Below, piece by piece: positions 4,838 through 5,654 of a stretch of DNA of 5,654 bases. The stretch is from Chloroflexota bacterium (GTDB lineage Bacteria; Chloroflexota; Anaerolineae; Anaerolineales; DRMV01). Where the stretch lies: assembly GCA_013153335.1 (NCBI GenBank), contig JAADEP010000015.1, positions 1 through 5,654 of the forward strand, written 5' to 3'. Under the pieces are notes generated by a model. It was not told the origin of the DNA, did no database searches, and worked only from the letters and a program-made list of their open reading frames with translations. The number at the start of each line of letters is the position of its first letter. Position 1 is the first letter of the stretch. Both the position numbers and the translations under genes were made by a program.

Positions 4838-5067
4838 CCGAGCATATCCCCTAACAAATATTCCACCGCCATAGTGTGGCTGCACTGGCCCCGTTTTTGG
4901 AAAAAGTCGCAGTCACATTGCCACTGCCCTTGTTCGTACGTCACCCGGTGGGGCGCGTTGTTCCCTTGAATCAGCACCTCAAAACGCACAAAACGAAAGC
5001 GCTGCGGTTCTTGCGCGTACTGTTTGGCCTTTTGCATCTTCCGGATTAAAGCAGAATCCATCGGCAT
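4834..5067 (-). CDS. Small SWIM zinc-finger protein
   Basis: A 77-residue protein. Its C-terminal half carries a complete SWIM zinc-binding motif, CxC-x8-CxH, formed by C51, C53, C62 and H64 (CDCDFFQKRGQCSH), followed by MAVEYLLGDML, the short helix typical of these domains. The N-terminal part is basic (IRKMQKAKQYAQEPQRFRFVRF) and leads into two strands (FEVLIQG, HRVTYEQGQWQC). SWIM domains bind DNA or protein partners and are usually part of larger proteins, so this is a nearly isolated domain of unknown role. The start at 5067 follows GGAGG (5082-5078) by 10 nt and an in-frame TGA lies two codons upstream; an ATG at 5061 would be too far from the ribosome site. It begins 16 nt after the YceD stop, so it is translated from the same message, and it ends in its own terminator. 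Confidence 0.85.
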   Translation of the reverse strand: MPMDSALIRKMQKAKQYAQEPQRFRFVRFEVLIQGNNAPHRVTYEQGQWQCDCDFFQKRGQCSHTMAVEYLLGDMLG

Positions 5068-5083
5068 CGCTCATCAACCTCCA

Positions 5084-5638
5084 TCAAGATGTCGCCCGGC
5101 CCGGCGAAGCTCCAGACAGGGACTCCGACTCGGCCTGCTGCAACCACTCCTGCAACGCCGCCCAACGCGGGTCCACGGTGCGTCCTTGGTGCTCACACGA
5201 AGTTTCGTTGAGGTTCGCGCCGCAGACCGGGCACAGCCCTTTGCATTCGGGGTGGCACAGGGGCTTAAGGGGGATGGCCAAGATCATATGCTCCCGCACC
5301 AAGGGCCCGAGGTCAATGATGCCCGAGCCCGGATAGCGTTGCTCCGCCTCGGCCTGGGGTTCGGGGGAGAAGGCATATAGCTCCTCGAACGCGATGGACA
5401 ACGGCTGATCAAAGGGCTTAAGGCACCGCACGCAAACCTGGGGCGTGGTGGCCTGGATGCTCGTGCGCACCAAAATACCTTGAGGCGTGCGGGTGGCCAT
5501 GGCCTCTCCGCGCACCTGGCGCAACTCCAAATCATCCAGGCGCACCGAGTCGACCTCAATGTCGAAAATGCGTTGGTACCCAACATCTTGTGCAGCGATG
5601 AAGCCAACATTAAGGCGAAAGGGCGAAAAAGTGGACAT
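5084..5638 (-). CDS. YceD/DUF177 family protein (23S rRNA accumulation)
   Basis: A 184-residue protein, near the usual 170 to 190 for the family. The pattern is clear: CVRCLKPFDQPLSIAFEELY (69-88) with the first CxxC, then IDLGPLVREHMILAIPLKPLC (108-128), then C132-K-G-L-C136-P-V-C139-G with NLN and C148, and DPRWAALQEWL (156-166) at the end. The cysteines probably bind a metal. In Escherichia coli YceD is needed for normal 23S rRNA levels and its gene precedes rpmF (ribosomal protein L32); the exact molecular role is unsettled. The start at 5638 has AGGAG (5651-5647) eight nt upstream. Here the next gene is a SWIM protein and not rpmF, which is not in the window. The C-terminal tail (about 168-184) is Ser/Ala-rich and likely disordered. 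Confidence 0.92.
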   Translation of the reverse strand: MSTFSPFRLNVGFIAAQDVGYQRIFDIEVDSVRLDDLELRQVRGEAMATRTPQGILVRTSIQATTPQVCVRCLKPFDQPLSIAFEELYAFSPEPQAEAEQRYPGSGIIDLGPLVREHMILAIPLKPLCHPECKGLCPVCGANLNETSCEHQGRTVDPRWAALQEWLQQAESESLSGASPGRATS

Positions 5639-5654
5639 TTTGCCTTCTCCTGCG

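Overview
The window is a GC-rich (roughly 60 percent) bacterial chromosomal segment in which every gene lies on the minus strand, so transcription runs from high to low coordinates. A Chloroflexota (Anaerolineae-like) host is my best guess. It rests on the mix of an F420-type LLM oxidoreductase, the variant form of the PRPP synthetase, and the hairpin repeats and degenerate 7-nt repeats between genes. It is an inference, not a proof.

Right block (5654 to about 4700): a YceD/DUF177 protein gene is followed after 16 nt by a 77-residue SWIM zinc-finger gene. The pair ends in a strong intrinsic terminator whose stem contains part of the SWIM stop codon. Just beyond the terminator is a candidate promoter, then a C/U-rich tract and a 10-bp hairpin that could be a small RNA.

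Right spacer (4155 to 4833, 679 nt, no protein gene): besides the elements above it holds two direct copies of a dispersed hairpin-bounded repeat of about 105 to 115 nt, a 16-bp perfect palindrome between them, a possible degraded remnant, and an extended -10 promoter in front of the next gene.

Central block (4154 to 480): three co-directional genes with close spacing (50 and 73 nt) form a likely operon. They encode an LLM-class F420-dependent oxidoreductase, ribose-phosphate pyrophosphokinase (prs), and a double-domain ABC ATPase of the sugar/nucleoside (BmpA-associated, YufO-like) type. PRPP is the co-substrate of nucleobase salvage, so a nucleoside-uptake ATPase beside prs makes metabolic sense. 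However, the cognate permeases and binding protein are not in the window.

Left spacer (139 to 479): a third repeat copy starts two bases after the ABC stop codon, in inverted orientation relative to the two copies at the right. The three-gene operon is therefore bracketed by inverted copies of one element. Then come two patches of degenerate heptamer repeats and a promoter with a perfect TATAAT for the last gene, a glycosyltransferase of which only the first 46 residues are inside the window.

No rRNA, tRNA, CRISPR array or transposase gene was seen. The most unusual signals are the repeat family that brackets the operon and the candidate anti-Shine-Dalgarno small RNA.
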